DNA of 64,000 nt, taken from positions 310,001 through 374,000 of the forward strand of contig NZ_BMSX01000004.1 of assembly GCF_014649375.1 (NCBI RefSeq). Reading direction: 5' to 3'. The DNA is from Streptomyces aurantiogriseus (lineage in GTDB: Bacteria; Actinomycetota; Actinomycetes; Streptomycetales; Streptomycetaceae). The position numbers and the translations under genes are program-made. Numbering within the stretch: position 1 is the stretch's first letter; each line of letters opens with the position of its first letter. Of this stretch, positions 51,750 to 61,142 are shown piece after piece. The notes beneath the pieces were generated by a model. The model was not told the origin of the DNA. It made no database searches and saw nothing but the letters and a program-made list of their open reading frames with translations.

Positions 51750-52538
51750 ATGGAAGTCGTCGTCAAGGAGGGCGGGTGCCTGGACCCGGATCAGGCGGCC
51801 GGCCTCCTGGCAAGAGGCGTGCTGACGCCAGGGTGCGGATGGTTGGTGGCCGCACTGGGCACGGTGATCCCCTGCCGGTCGTGCGGGCGGCACCTGCGGG
51901 TAGTCGCCGTGCCGGGACCCGGGAGAGACACCGTGGCGGTGGACAGCGAGGGGCGTCTCGTGTTCGGCTCCGGCAGCGTCGCCCGGGACTCGCTCGGTGT
52001 GCGGTTGTGTGACGCCTGCTTCGAGTCGGCCGGGTGGGAGAACACCCACAGCGACGAGGGTCATGAGGAGAAGCCGGACCCGGACTGCCCGCTGTGCGGT
52101 GCGCCGGAACCGGCGCGAAGGAGGAATGTGTTCGAGCTGTTCACTCACAGGTACCAGGACTTCGAGCCGTCGATGGGGGTGCCGGTGCGCGTCACACTGG
52201 GCGCGCCGCGTTGGACGCTGCCGTACACGCTGGAGCACCAGGTGCGGGAGGCGGCGCCGAGTCGGGAGTACTTCGGGTCGGCCCGGCCCGTGTACGAGGC
52301 GGCGTATCTGGCCCAACTCGATCGGTACGGCGTGGAGTTCTTCGCGTCACGGTTCCAGGAGATCGCGGTGGCGACCGGGGACCTGCGGCTGGTCCTCCTG
52401 TGCTTCGAGGACCTGTCGGAGCCGGAGCAGTGGTGTCACCGGCGGATGTTCGCCGCCTGGTGGCAGGAGAGGACCGGAGGCAAGGTGAGGGAACTGGGAC
52501 CACTGGGACCCGAGTACGAGCAGGGGACGTTGCTGTGA
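51750..52538 (+). CDS. Zinc-ribbon plus DUF488-like protein
   Basis: A 262-residue protein. Residues about 35-130 hold three CXXC pairs (CRSCGRHL, LCDACFE, CPLCGAPEP), which suggest zinc ribbons. The C-terminal 130 residues resemble DUF488 (LEHQVREAAPSREYFGSARP, LRLVLLCFEDLSEPEQWCHR, RMFAAWWQERTG). DUF488 is a poorly understood domain often found in phages and mobile elements. ATG 51750 has GAAAGG upstream; the short upstream extension is unconserved. It is translationally coupled (GTGA) to the next small gene. Confidence 0.7.
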   Translation: MEVVVKEGGCLDPDQAAGLLARGVLTPGCGWLVAALGTVIPCRSCGRHLRVVAVPGPGRDTVAVDSEGRLVFGSGSVARDSLGVRLCDACFESAGWENTHSDEGHEEKPDPDCPLCGAPEPARRRNVFELFTHRYQDFEPSMGVPVRVTLGAPRWTLPYTLEHQVREAAPSREYFGSARPVYEAAYLAQLDRYGVEFFASRFQEIAVATGDLRLVLLCFEDLSEPEQWCHRRMFAAWWQERTGGKVRELGPLGPEYEQGTLL

Positions 52539-52735
52539 GCGAGGAGCGCGGGCCCAACTGGGCCGAGATGAGGCGGGAGGACTTCGAGGCCGCGCATCGA
52601 CCGAAGCCGGCGCCGCCGGGCCAGATGGAGTTGTTCGAGCCCGGGCCGGCCAGAGCGAAGGCAAAGCAGCGCTCTCCGGAGGGATGTTCGATGGGGACGT
52701 TGAGCCTGTTGGACCTCCTGACACCGGAGCCGTAA
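52535..52735 (+). CDS. Small hypothetical protein coupled to the zinc-ribbon gene
   Basis: A 66-residue protein beginning MSEERGPNWAEMRREDFEAA, overlapping the upstream gene by GTGA. It contains PPGQMELFEPGP, a short linear segment of the QMxLF type that resembles clamp-binding peptides, though this is only a resemblance. A terminator follows 25 bp later. Confidence 0.55.
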   Translation: MSEERGPNWAEMRREDFEAAHRPKPAPPGQMELFEPGPARAKAKQRSPEGCSMGTLSLLDLLTPEP

Positions 52736-52760
52736 TGCCAGCTGCCCGAGTCTGACGAAC

Positions 52761-52794
52761 CATGTGATGGGTGCCGCACCGCACCCATCACATG
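52761..52794 (+). terminator. Perfect 14-bp hairpin terminator
   Basis: CATGTGATGGGTGC, loop CGCACC, GCACCCATCACATG. It closes the zinc-ribbon operon. The remaining interval up to 53140 carries no gene that I can support. Confidence 0.85.
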
Positions 52795-53140
52795 TGTTGT
52801 GACAGTGTTCCGTCTGGTAGCGTTCGATGTGGCGGGGCGATCTTCCCGATCGGGCCTCGCCGCGCGCCGGTAGTGCATTTGGCAGCACGCCCCGCCCCCG
52901 GTGGGGAGGAGCTCGTTCGAGTCGGGCCCGGCGCTCGAGGACGCGTCCGCACAGGCACGTGGTGCGGAGCCGACCAGCCAAGGAACCATCCCCCTCCAGG
53001 CGTCCCCCGCGCCTCCTGGTTCCCAGGCGGTCCGGCACGGCAGGACCAGCCCCCTGCCCCTCCGGGCCCGCGTCCCACCCCTCATTGAGGGCGCTTGCCA
53101 GAGAGAAGGAAGACAGAAGTCAGCACAGCGGGGAGGCCCG

Positions 53141-54493
53141 GTGTTCCACGGCTCGATCCCCGCGGACCTCCGCGCGATCATCCACGAGCACGCCACCACG
53201 TGGCGTGGCCAGGCCGAGGACATCCACGTCGGCTGCTCGGGCAACTTCACCATCGAGCGCGTCCTGCACGACTCGGGCTTCCGACTCCACGGCTGCGACG
53301 TGCAGCTGTACTCCTCCGCGATCGGCTGGTACCTCGCCGGGCAGGAACTGCCCATCACCATCCGCCCCGAGTCGGCGTACGAACTCGACTGGCTGGCCCC
53401 GTACATGGACGGCCGGGCCGGGACACTCGCCGTGGTGCTGCTCGGCTCCCGGTTCTTCCAGTGGATCGGACGCTACGAGCACCCGTACTACGGACGGATG
53501 TTGGCGGCGTATCGCCGGCAGTTCCCGGAACTGCACGCGAAGACCGTCGCGAAGATCGAGGCGCTGCCGCTGCGCCTGGCGTCGTACGCGCCGATGGACG
53601 TGAACCAGTGGCTCGCCGAACAGGTCCCGGCGGACGCCCCGGTCGTCGCCTTCCCGCCGTTCTACGCCGGAGACTACGAGGGCCAGTTCGCGGCGCTGGA
53701 CAAGCATCTGGACTGGCCATCACCGGAGTACCCGACGCTGGACGACGCGGCGAAGCAGACCCTGATCGAGCGCGTCACCGACCGCCCTCACTGGGTGCTC
53801 GGGCTGCACTACGACGTCGACGAACTGACGGGCCACCTGCGCGGTCAGGTGCAGACGGCCAACCGCGGCCTGCCGATCAACGTCTACTCGTCGGTGCCGC
53901 GATCCCGGATCGTACGACCCCACCAGCGCCTGGAGCCGGTGCGCGCCCCGCGCCTCGTGCCGGGCCAACGGCTCGGCGAGACCCTGACGCTGGCCCCGCT
54001 GTCCATGGGCCAGTTCGCGACGCTGCGCTCGCAGTACATGAACCACAACATCCGCCCGGGCACGCCGACGATGGCGCTCGCGGTGCTCGTCGGCGGGCTC
54101 GTGGTGGGCGCCTTCGCGTTCTCGACGCCGAAGTACGACCCGCACAACGTGTATCTGCTCTCGGACTTCCCGGTGGCGCCGACGTCGTACGGGCGGCTGG
54201 CGAAGCTCGTGCTGTACGCGGCGCTCTCGACGGAGGCCCAGTTCCTGACGCAGCGCACGATGAACACCCGTCTCACGAGGCTGAACACGACGGCGTTCAC
54301 CCAGCGCCCGGTGTCCATGAAGTACCGCGGGCTGCTGCGCCTGAACTCCCGCAAGGACTCCACCGATCCCGCCTACCGGTACCAGCTCGACTACGGCGGC
54401 GAGCTGGGCCGCTGGTCGCTCGACGAAGGGTTCGCGCAGTGGAGGAGAAAGCACGGACAGGCCGAGGGACTGAAGGAGGACAGGAGCCCATGA
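53141..54493 (+). CDS. Putative antirestriction adenine methyltransferase
   Basis: A 450-residue protein of the phage 'antirestriction adenine methyltransferase' type. A SAM-binding motif I-like VGCSGNFT lies near residue 30 and the catalytic motif IV is FPPFYAGDYE (Phe171-Phe174) in place of NPPY. The remainder has no recognised domain but is typical of the family (YEHPYYGRMLAAYRRQFPEL, TEAQFLTQRTMNTRLTRLNT). Such enzymes are thought to modify phage DNA against host restriction. GTG 53141 has GGGAGG directly upstream; the frame is open earlier but unconserved. It is coupled (ATGA) to the next gene. Confidence 0.75.
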   Translation: MFHGSIPADLRAIIHEHATTWRGQAEDIHVGCSGNFTIERVLHDSGFRLHGCDVQLYSSAIGWYLAGQELPITIRPESAYELDWLAPYMDGRAGTLAVVLLGSRFFQWIGRYEHPYYGRMLAAYRRQFPELHAKTVAKIEALPLRLASYAPMDVNQWLAEQVPADAPVVAFPPFYAGDYEGQFAALDKHLDWPSPEYPTLDDAAKQTLIERVTDRPHWVLGLHYDVDELTGHLRGQVQTANRGLPINVYSSVPRSRIVRPHQRLEPVRAPRLVPGQRLGETLTLAPLSMGQFATLRSQYMNHNIRPGTPTMALAVLVGGLVVGAFAFSTPKYDPHNVYLLSDFPVAPTSYGRLAKLVLYAALSTEAQFLTQRTMNTRLTRLNTTAFTQRPVSMKYRGLLRLNSRKDSTDPAYRYQLDYGGELGRWSLDEGFAQWRRKHGQAEGLKEDRSP

Positions 54494-55395
54494 GTGAGCC
54501 GCTCAAGCCCCGCTTGGTCGAGGGCGACCCACGGGAGCTGACACTGCTGGACGTCAACGCACGGTTCATGCGGCATGAGCAGTTCCAGCGCCTCGTGGCG
54601 AACATCCGTGCGGACGGGGCACTGACCTCGACCCCGCTGGTGTGGAACGACAGCGAGTCGGGGCGTCGGATCGTGCTGTCGGGCAACCACCGCACGAAGG
54701 CCGCCGTCGAGGCCGGCCTGGAGCGCATCTGGTGGATGGAGATCACCGAGCCGCTGCCCAGGCAGCGGCAGATCGCGTTGCAACTGGCTCACAACGCGAT
54801 CGTGGGTGAGGACGACCCGGCCACCCTCAAGTCGCTGTACGAGGAGCTGGAGGACGTCTCCATGCGCCTGTACTCCGGCCTGGACGACAAGACGCTCGAC
54901 CTGCTGGACGAGGTCAGCGTGCCGAGCCTCGCGGAGGCCAATCTCGACTTCGCGACGGTGCAGATCGTCTTCCTGCCGGACGAGAAGGAGGCCGCGGAGA
55001 AAGCCTTCGAGGCCGCGCGGAAGGCCGCCTCGGCAGACGCCCGCTGGCTCGCGCGCATCGAGCAGTACGACAGCGTGCTGGACACGCTCGACACGGTGAA
55101 GGGCGCGCACAACATCGGCAACGTCGCCGCCGTGTTCGCGATCATCCTCGCGCTGGTCGAACGCCACCTCGGTGAGCTGGCGGACGGCTGGTACGACCCG
55201 GACGAGCAGACCGCCACCCGCAAGGGCACCGCGCCGGTCGAGACGGTACTGGCCACCCGCACCATGCCCGCCGACGCCGCGGCCGTCGTGCAGCGGGCCA
55301 TCGACCGCATGGAGCGGGACGGCGACATCGAGGCCGGCCAGCGGTGGCGAGCCCTGGAGCTGTGGGCCGCCGACTACCTGGCGGGTGCGGCGTGA
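54490..55395 (+). CDS. ParB N-terminal-domain protein (second)
   Basis: A 301-residue protein with a ParB/sulfiredoxin-like N-terminal domain (LVANIRADGALTSTPLVWND, RRIVLSGNHRTKAAVEAGLE) at about 10-100. The GERRW box is GNHRT, as in phage members. A helical domain follows (KEAAEKAFEAARKAASADAR, NVAAVFAIILALVERHLGEL). No helix-turn-helix is evident. These proteins often pair with methyltransferases in phage genomes, as here. Confidence 0.8.
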   Translation: MSEPLKPRLVEGDPRELTLLDVNARFMRHEQFQRLVANIRADGALTSTPLVWNDSESGRRIVLSGNHRTKAAVEAGLERIWWMEITEPLPRQRQIALQLAHNAIVGEDDPATLKSLYEELEDVSMRLYSGLDDKTLDLLDEVSVPSLAEANLDFATVQIVFLPDEKEAAEKAFEAARKAASADARWLARIEQYDSVLDTLDTVKGAHNIGNVAAVFAIILALVERHLGELADGWYDPDEQTATRKGTAPVETVLATRTMPADAAAVVQRAIDRMERDGDIEAGQRWRALELWAADYLAGAA

Positions 55396-55625
55396 AGCAA
55401 CCCGGCGTACAGGTCGGCGTACAGGTCGGCCAGGTATGGGCCGACAACGACAAGCGGGGTGAGGGCCGCACCGTGCGCGTCGACGAGGTCGACGTCCGCT
55501 ACGCGTACTGCACGGTGCTCACCGCGGCCACGCCCGGCGGTCGGACCGGGCACCGGACCCGGATCGCGCTGGAGCGGATGCGGCCGACGAGTACGGGCTA
55601 CCGGCTCCTGGACGGTGCGCCGTGA
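55392..55625 (+). CDS. Small phage-type hypothetical protein
   Basis: A 77-residue protein starting at a GTG that overlaps the preceding stop (GTGA). The central part reads VWADNDKRGEGRTVRVDEVD and later ALERMRPTSTGYRLL. It looks like the small beta-barrel proteins often found between phage early genes; no function can be assigned. Its own stop overlaps the next start. Confidence 0.6.
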   Translation: MKQPGVQVGVQVGQVWADNDKRGEGRTVRVDEVDVRYAYCTVLTAATPGGRTGHRTRIALERMRPTSTGYRLLDGAP

Positions 55626-56077
55626 ACGGGGAGCTGTACCGCAGGCTGCTCACCGAACGGTACGGGCCGCTCGACCGACTGGAGGCCGAGCGCTTCCCGC
55701 CGGCCATCGACAGGGCGGGGTCGGCGGGGTCGGTCACCGGCACGAGCGAGGAGCAGTGGCGTCATCAGGTCCGCGACATCGCCACGCGCTACGGCTGGCG
55801 CCTGCAGTACCACACGGCGGACTCCCGGCGCTCCGACCCGGGCTGGCCCGACGAGGTCTTCGGCCACCTCGGCCAGCGCCGCACGCTGTTCGTCGAGTTC
55901 AAGACGGACACCGGGCGGATCCGCCCGGCCCAGCGCGAGTGGCTGGCCCACCTCGCCGACAGCGGGTTCGAAGTCGCCGTATGGCGCCCTCGCGATCTGC
56001 CCACCGTCCTGGGGGTGCTCGGCCCGGCACGGCAGCGGGCCGCTCTTCCCTCGGACTTCCGGAGGCCGACCTCGTGA
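55622..56077 (+). CDS. VRR-NUC-type nuclease
   Basis: A 151-residue PD-(D/E)XK nuclease. The core is GWPDEVFGHLGQRRTLFVEF, with the Asp of the PD motif, then EFKTDTGRIRPAQREWLAHL (the E-x-K motif). VRR-NUC domains act as structure-specific nucleases, and in phages they commonly sit just before terminase genes. GTG start overlaps the previous stop. Confidence 0.8.
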   Translation: MNGELYRRLLTERYGPLDRLEAERFPPAIDRAGSAGSVTGTSEEQWRHQVRDIATRYGWRLQYHTADSRRSDPGWPDEVFGHLGQRRTLFVEFKTDTGRIRPAQREWLAHLADSGFEVAVWRPRDLPTVLGVLGPARQRAALPSDFRRPTS

Positions 56078-56274
56078 GCGACCCGTACGCCGGCGAGCTG
56101 AACCGGCTCCACGCCGAGATCGACCACCTGACCACTGTCCACCGCACGGCCGCCGGCCTGGCCCGTGCTTTGAGAGAACACCTCTCGGACGAACCGTTCC
56201 GCCTCGCCGACCAGCTCGCTCGCCTCCTCGCGGGCGAGCTGGAGCCCGACGACATCCCCGAGGGAGAGACCTGA
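56074..56274 (+). CDS. Small phage-type protein, 66 residues
   Basis: Start GTG 56074 overlaps the nuclease stop. The protein is helical (LNRLHAEIDHLTTVHRTAAG, EHLSDEPFRLADQLARLLAG) with an acidic end EPDDIPEGET. No family is recognised. The stop shares its last base with the next start codon. Confidence 0.55.
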   Translation: MSDPYAGELNRLHAEIDHLTTVHRTAAGLARALREHLSDEPFRLADQLARLLAGELEPDDIPEGET

Positions 56275-56474
56275 TGAACCTTGCCAAGGACTCCGCGTCG
56301 TGGGAGCGCACCGTCTCCGTCACCCCGCTGCCCGACTCCGTACGCCGCAGGGCCGCCCTCCAGGTCGCCGCCCGCGCCGTCGGCAGGAAACGCGCACAGC
56401 GTCGCGCGGACTGCGCCGACCTCCTGGCGCACCTCGGCCTCCTCGACCCGGCTCTGCAAGGCCCGTCGAGCTGA
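56274..56474 (+). CDS. Small basic phage-type protein, 66 residues
   Basis: Starts with ATG 56274 overlapping the preceding stop (TGATG). Basic and helical (LPDSVRRRAALQVAARAVGR, RKRAQRRADCADLLAHLGLL). No family is recognised. Confidence 0.5.
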   Translation: MNLAKDSASWERTVSVTPLPDSVRRRAALQVAARAVGRKRAQRRADCADLLAHLGLLDPALQGPSS

Positions 56475-56548
56475 GACAGGACGTCCGTCAGGAGGGGAGC
56501 GGGAGGAAGTGGAAGGAGAGACAGGCCAGTCGGGAGAGCACTGATCGG

Positions 56549-57094
56549 ATGGCGGACAGCGCCGAGGCATGGGAGCGGCAGCCGAGCGAGTCGGCCGCCG
56601 CGTGGGAGGCGTTCGCCTGCTACCGCGACCTCGGCCTGTCCCGCAGCATCGGCAAGGTCGCCGAACGTCTGGCCAAGTCCCGCACGCTCATCGAGCGCTG
56701 GTCGACGACACACCGCTGGGTACTGCGCGCCGAGGCGTGGGACCGGGAGCAGGACCGGCTCTGGCGCGGCGAACAACAGCAGGCCGCCCGGGAGGTGGCC
56801 CGCCGGCACGCCCGCCTCGCCTCCGCAGCCCAATCGAAGATCATCGCCCAGCTTCAGCAGCTCGACCCCGCACGCCTCAGCCCGTCGGACGTGATCCGCT
56901 GGCTGGAGGTCACGATCCGCATCGAGCGCCAGGCGTACGGCATGGACCTGGCCGACGCCGCCGCGGCGGCCTCCAAGGGACCGGAGACGGCGGACGTGTC
57001 GGGTCTGACGGACGAGGAACGCCGGGCCCGTATGGAGCAGCTGCGCCGCGAACTCGAGTCCCGCATCGGCACGTTGGGCGGTGACCAGCCGTGA
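56549..57094 (+). CDS. Terminase small subunit-like protein
   Basis: A 181-residue protein directly upstream of and overlapping (GTGA) the large terminase gene. It has an N-terminal helix-turn-helix (AWEAFACYRDLGLSRSIGKV, AERLAKSRTLIERWSTTHRW) and long C-terminal helices (REVARRHARLASAAQSKIIA, RARMEQLRRELESRIG). Size, position and the DNA-binding domain fit a small terminase that recognises the packaging site. The GGAGAG upstream is 11 bases from the ATG, longer than usual. Confidence 0.7.
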   Translation: MADSAEAWERQPSESAAAWEAFACYRDLGLSRSIGKVAERLAKSRTLIERWSTTHRWVLRAEAWDREQDRLWRGEQQQAAREVARRHARLASAAQSKIIAQLQQLDPARLSPSDVIRWLEVTIRIERQAYGMDLADAAAAASKGPETADVSGLTDEERRARMEQLRRELESRIGTLGGDQP

Positions 57095-58548
57095 CCGCCG
57101 ATCCGCTGGCCGCGCTGCCGGACGCGGCCGCCATGTCCGACGCCGAACTACACGCCGAGATCACCGCGCTGATCGAGGCCGACGCGGTCTCGGCGCGCCG
57201 CTGGGCCTGCGACCGCCCCGCCTGCGACGGCCTGCCCCATTCCGGCTGGCTGCACCATCACGCCCGCGCCACGCAGCGTCCACCCGAGGGCGACTGGGCG
57301 GCCTGGATGATGCTGACCGGCCGAGGCTGGGGCAAGACGAAGTCCGCGGCAGAGGCCGTACGGGAGTGGGCGACGACGCCGGGAACGATGATCGCGGTCG
57401 TCGCGAAGAACGCCACCCTGGTCAAGGAGATCTGCTTCGAGTCTCCCAAGTCCGGCCTCTTGGCGGTCATCCCGCCCGAGGACGTCCGCCGCTACAGCCC
57501 CGGCAACGGCCTGACCACTCTCCGACTGAGGAACGGCTCGGCGATCTACGGCTTCGGGGCCGAGACCCCGGACAACCTGCGCGGCTTCGCCTTCGACAAG
57601 GGCTGGCTGGACGAGTACGCGGCCTGGAACCGCCACACGGCCCAGTCGGTGTACGACATGCTGTGGTTCTGCCTGCGCGAGGCACCAAGCCCTCAGGTCG
57701 TCATCTCCACCACGCCCAAGCCGCTCCCCCACGTCAAGCGCTTGGTGGAACGCGGCCGGCGCCCCGGCTCCACCGTCGTCCTGACGACCGGCCGCACCGA
57801 GGACAACCGCGCCAACCTCTCCCCCGCCGCGCTCGCCGAGCTCGACTCCGAGTACGGCGGCACCCGCCTGGGCCGCCAGGAGCTGGACGGCGTGCTCCTC
57901 GAAGACGTCGAAGGTGCCCTGTGGAAGCAGTGGATGTTCGAGGTGGAGGGCTTCCGCATCGCCCGCCCCGCGGTCCCGCCGCTCGACCGCCTGGTCGTTG
58001 CCGTCGACCCTGCCGTCACGACAACGGACTCCGCGGACCTGACCGCCTTCACCGTGGCCGGCCGCTCCTACCCGCTGGAGCAGATGTACGGCGACCGCCG
58101 CCCCCGCGGCTACGTCCTCCACGCCGAACAGGACCGCCACACCCCGACAGCCGCGATGCGCCGCGCCGCAGCCCTGTACCACGAACACCAAGCCGACTGC
58201 GTGGTCATCGAGGCCAACAACGGCGGCGACTACCTCCCCGCCCTCCTCGCCGAGATCGACCCGACGGTGCCGTGCCGCGTCGTACACGCCACCCGCGGCA
58301 AGCGGGCCAGGGCGGCGCCGGTGGCGATGCTGTACGAGCAGTCCCGCATCAGCCATGCGGGGCCGCCGCGTACGTTCGCGGCCCTCGAGGAGCAGATGAC
58401 GACGTACGTGGGCGCGTCCGAGGCCGAGGAGAGGTCACCCGACCTTCTGGACTCCTGCGTCTGGGCGCTGACGGATCTCTTCCTCGACGGCACAGGATCG
58501 GGCATGCCGACCGGTGCCGCGGACCACCGGCTGGATGGTCGTCGATGA
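57091..58548 (+). CDS. Terminase large subunit
   Basis: A 485-residue packaging motor. The ATPase has Walker A in TGRGWGKT (residues 76-83) and Walker B with the catalytic acid in GWLDEYAAW (Asp174, Glu175). The nuclease domain has the RNase H-like Asp306 in VAVDPAV, IEANNGGDY and the C-terminal DSCVWALTDLF. It cuts concatemeric DNA and drives it into the capsid. It begins at a GTG overlapping the small subunit gene. Confidence 0.9.
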   Translation: MTADPLAALPDAAAMSDAELHAEITALIEADAVSARRWACDRPACDGLPHSGWLHHHARATQRPPEGDWAAWMMLTGRGWGKTKSAAEAVREWATTPGTMIAVVAKNATLVKEICFESPKSGLLAVIPPEDVRRYSPGNGLTTLRLRNGSAIYGFGAETPDNLRGFAFDKGWLDEYAAWNRHTAQSVYDMLWFCLREAPSPQVVISTTPKPLPHVKRLVERGRRPGSTVVLTTGRTEDNRANLSPAALAELDSEYGGTRLGRQELDGVLLEDVEGALWKQWMFEVEGFRIARPAVPPLDRLVVAVDPAVTTTDSADLTAFTVAGRSYPLEQMYGDRRPRGYVLHAEQDRHTPTAAMRRAAALYHEHQADCVVIEANNGGDYLPALLAEIDPTVPCRVVHATRGKRARAAPVAMLYEQSRISHAGPPRTFAALEEQMTTYVGASEAEERSPDLLDSCVWALTDLFLDGTGSGMPTGAADHRLDGRR

Positions 58549-58692
58549 CGGGCGGCAGACGCGTGAAGGCCCACAGCTTGCCAGGTCACGGGCGGTAGGG
58601 GTGGTCTAGTTGTGCCTGCAGTGCCCGTGCGCCTCACCGCCCATTAGGCTGCGCCGCCTTTCACGACGGAAATCCCCTGCAAGGAGTCACGG

Positions 58693-60306
58693 ATGCGGCG
58701 ATGGCGGAAGCTCCTCATCGACACGTGGGGACCGCTGGCGTACAAGCCGGCTTTCCAGGCGGCAGCCGAAGGCCGGCCGACGCGGCTCCCCGGCCCCATG
58801 GCTGCCTCGTGGCTGCCCAGTACGGACCGGCGGCGCCTGGCCGCGTACACGGTGCTCGCCGCGTACGACAGCAACCAGGCCGCAGCCCTGCTCGACGAGG
58901 ACGGCGATGACCGACGCGAGTACGGCGACGCCGCCCTGATCGTCGACCAGACGCTGAGCCACCTGCTCGGCGAGACGCAGCAGATCGTCGTCGAAGGCGC
59001 CGAGGAGGACACGGCCGCGCAGGAGCGGGAGACCCTGCTGCGGCAGTGGGCGCAGTCCGAGCAGCTGCCGATGCGCATGCAGCACGCCGAGCGCACGGCC
59101 GTACTGCTCGGCGACTCCGTCTACCTTCTCGCCTGGTCCCGTGCGAAGAACCGCCCGGTGCTGAAGACCATCGACCCGGGCTTCTACTTTCCGGTGCTGC
59201 CGGACGGCTCCCTCGACACGGACGACTACCCGCAACGCGTCCACCTGGCATGGGAGGTACCGGAAGACCCGGCAACGGGTCGCAAAGGCACCCTGCGCCG
59301 CGTGACCTACGAGTTGGGTCCCATCGAGGACGGCGCCTCCGCACGGACGTACCCGTGGTCGAGTCGGCCGAGCACCACCACCTGCTACCTCACCGACGCC
59401 GAATGGGACCTGGACCAGTTGGACCGAACCGGCGACATCGACGTGCTCTCCCTGTCCCGCGCCCACTTCCGCACGAACGCCGACGGCGAGGTCCTCGACC
59501 ACCTCGATCTCCAGCTGGACTTCATCCCGGTCATCCACGTACCGAACACAATCGACAGCGCCGAGCACTACGGAAAGTCCAGCCTGCTGTCCGCCGCCCA
59601 GCTCCTGGATGACCTCGCCGCCGCCGACACCGACAGCCAGCGCGCCTCAGCCACGACCGGATCACCGATCATCGGCCTGTCCGGGGCACGTCTCCCGGTC
59701 GACCGCAGGACCGGCAACCCGCTGCCCGTCCAGGTCGAACCGGGGATGGTCTGGCCGCTCGGCGACAGCGGCCAGCTCAGTACCGTCGACACCTCGACAC
59801 AGCTGGCCGAGCTGCGCGCCTACGTGGAGACGTTGCGCGACCGCCTGTCGGTGGTGACCCGGCTGCCAGGCAGCGTGCTGGGCACGATCCGTCCCTCCGA
59901 GGTTCCGTCCGGGTACGCCCTGCAACTCAGCTTCGGTCCGCTCGACGCCATGGTCCGTTCCATGCGGCGCGCCCGCGAGGCGAAGTACCCGTTGCTCCTG
60001 AAGATGGTGCAGCGGCTGTACCAACTCGGCGGCGTGCTGCCTCCCGGCGACAACCCCAGCGCCACGATCGTCTTCGGCCCCTACCTGCCGACCGACCTGT
60101 CCGGCACCCTCGACCTGGTGACCCGCGGAGTACAGGCAGGTGTGCTTTCGTTGGAGACCGGCGTGCGCATGCTGGTCGACGCCGGCTTCCCGATCGAGGA
60201 CGCTGCCCAAGAGGTGGAGCGCATCCGTGCAGCAGGCCGGTCTGCGCCGGCTGCACGGCAAGGCACTGACGACGAGACGGAATCCGTGACCGACGACGCG
60301 GCCTGA
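58693..60306 (+). CDS. Portal protein
   Basis: A 537-residue SPP1-gp6-like portal. Recognisable parts are VLGDSVYLLAWSR-like wing sequence, LDFIPVIHVPNTIDSAEHYG, LYQ-rich stem helices (AELRAYVETLRDRLSVVTRL, PGSVLGTIRPSEVPSGYALQ) and a C-terminal helical crown. It forms the dodecameric entry ring for DNA. ATG 58693 is preceded by AAGGAG. The 144 bp between it and the terminase gene may contain an extra promoter, but none is clear. Confidence 0.85.
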   Translation: MRRWRKLLIDTWGPLAYKPAFQAAAEGRPTRLPGPMAASWLPSTDRRRLAAYTVLAAYDSNQAAALLDEDGDDRREYGDAALIVDQTLSHLLGETQQIVVEGAEEDTAAQERETLLRQWAQSEQLPMRMQHAERTAVLLGDSVYLLAWSRAKNRPVLKTIDPGFYFPVLPDGSLDTDDYPQRVHLAWEVPEDPATGRKGTLRRVTYELGPIEDGASARTYPWSSRPSTTTCYLTDAEWDLDQLDRTGDIDVLSLSRAHFRTNADGEVLDHLDLQLDFIPVIHVPNTIDSAEHYGKSSLLSAAQLLDDLAAADTDSQRASATTGSPIIGLSGARLPVDRRTGNPLPVQVEPGMVWPLGDSGQLSTVDTSTQLAELRAYVETLRDRLSVVTRLPGSVLGTIRPSEVPSGYALQLSFGPLDAMVRSMRRAREAKYPLLLKMVQRLYQLGGVLPPGDNPSATIVFGPYLPTDLSGTLDLVTRGVQAGVLSLETGVRMLVDAGFPIEDAAQEVERIRAAGRSAPAARQGTDDETESVTDDAA

Positions 60307-60388
60307 ACCCGGAGATCCCGCACCACACAGGCCGGCCAGGAGTATTAGACTCCGCGCCGACGCGGGGGCGTCTGGGCGAGGAGTGCCC

Positions 60389-61036
60389 ATGACCGAAGCC
60401 ATGACCGACGAACCGACGAGGCCCGCCGCCGAGCCCGCCACCGAGAACACCGGCGTCGCCGTGGTCACGCTTCCCCAGGACGAACTCTCCCGCCGGTTCG
60501 CCCGGGAGAAGGACCAAGGCCGCCGCGCCGGCGTCCGCGACCTGCTCGGTCAACTCGGATTCGAGTCCGCGAAGGCCCTCACGGAGTTCGTGGAGAACCA
60601 ACGCCAGGCCGAGCAGCAGCGCAGGGACGCCGAACAGGCACGTCTCTCCGAGGCCGAGCGCCGTGAGCAAGCCGCGGCAGAGCGCGAACGCCAGGCACAG
60701 GACCGGGAAGCGGAGGCCACCGCACGGGAGCGAGACGCCGCCCGCCGCGCCGTACTGGTCGGCCTGGGTGCCACCGGCGCGGAACTGGAAGACGCCGTCG
60801 CCCTGCTCGCCCGCCGCATCGAACCGGATGCCGACGACTCCACCCTGGTCCAGGCTGCCGAGGAGCTGAAGCAGCGCCGCCCGGAACTCTTCGGCGCCCG
60901 CTCCCCACAGCCGCCGACTGCCCCGCCCTCGGGCAGTCCCTCCAACATCCCGGGGCGCTCCGGCAGCACTCCGCCCCGCCCCGGCCAGTTCGGCCTGGAC
61001 CTCGCCCGGCGCCGGGGCCACCTCAGGGAACCCTGA
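60389..61036 (+). CDS. Scaffold-like protein
   Basis: A 215-residue charged protein with a long coiled coil (about residues 50-125, e.g. ESAKALTEFVENQRQAEQQR) and a Pro/Ser-rich tail. It lies between portal and capsid genes, where scaffolding proteins are encoded. GAGGAG precedes ATG 60389; GTG 60383 is in frame but too close to the ribosome binding site. Confidence 0.7.
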   Translation: MTEAMTDEPTRPAAEPATENTGVAVVTLPQDELSRRFAREKDQGRRAGVRDLLGQLGFESAKALTEFVENQRQAEQQRRDAEQARLSEAERREQAAAERERQAQDREAEATARERDAARRAVLVGLGATGAELEDAVALLARRIEPDADDSTLVQAAEELKQRRPELFGARSPQPPTAPPSGSPSNIPGRSGSTPPRPGQFGLDLARRRGHLREP

Positions 61037-61142
61037 CCCCCAGCCAGCCGCAGGGACCGCGCCCTCTGCACCTCCGCGGACGACGGCACCACCGGTGACC
61101 GTACGGCCTCACCGCCGACACGCCCTCGCGGAGGAACCCGGC

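Noticed and set aside
57148..58356. Minus-strand frame opposite the large terminase gene
   Set aside because: Composition is that of a codon-position shadow and no start or family features support it.
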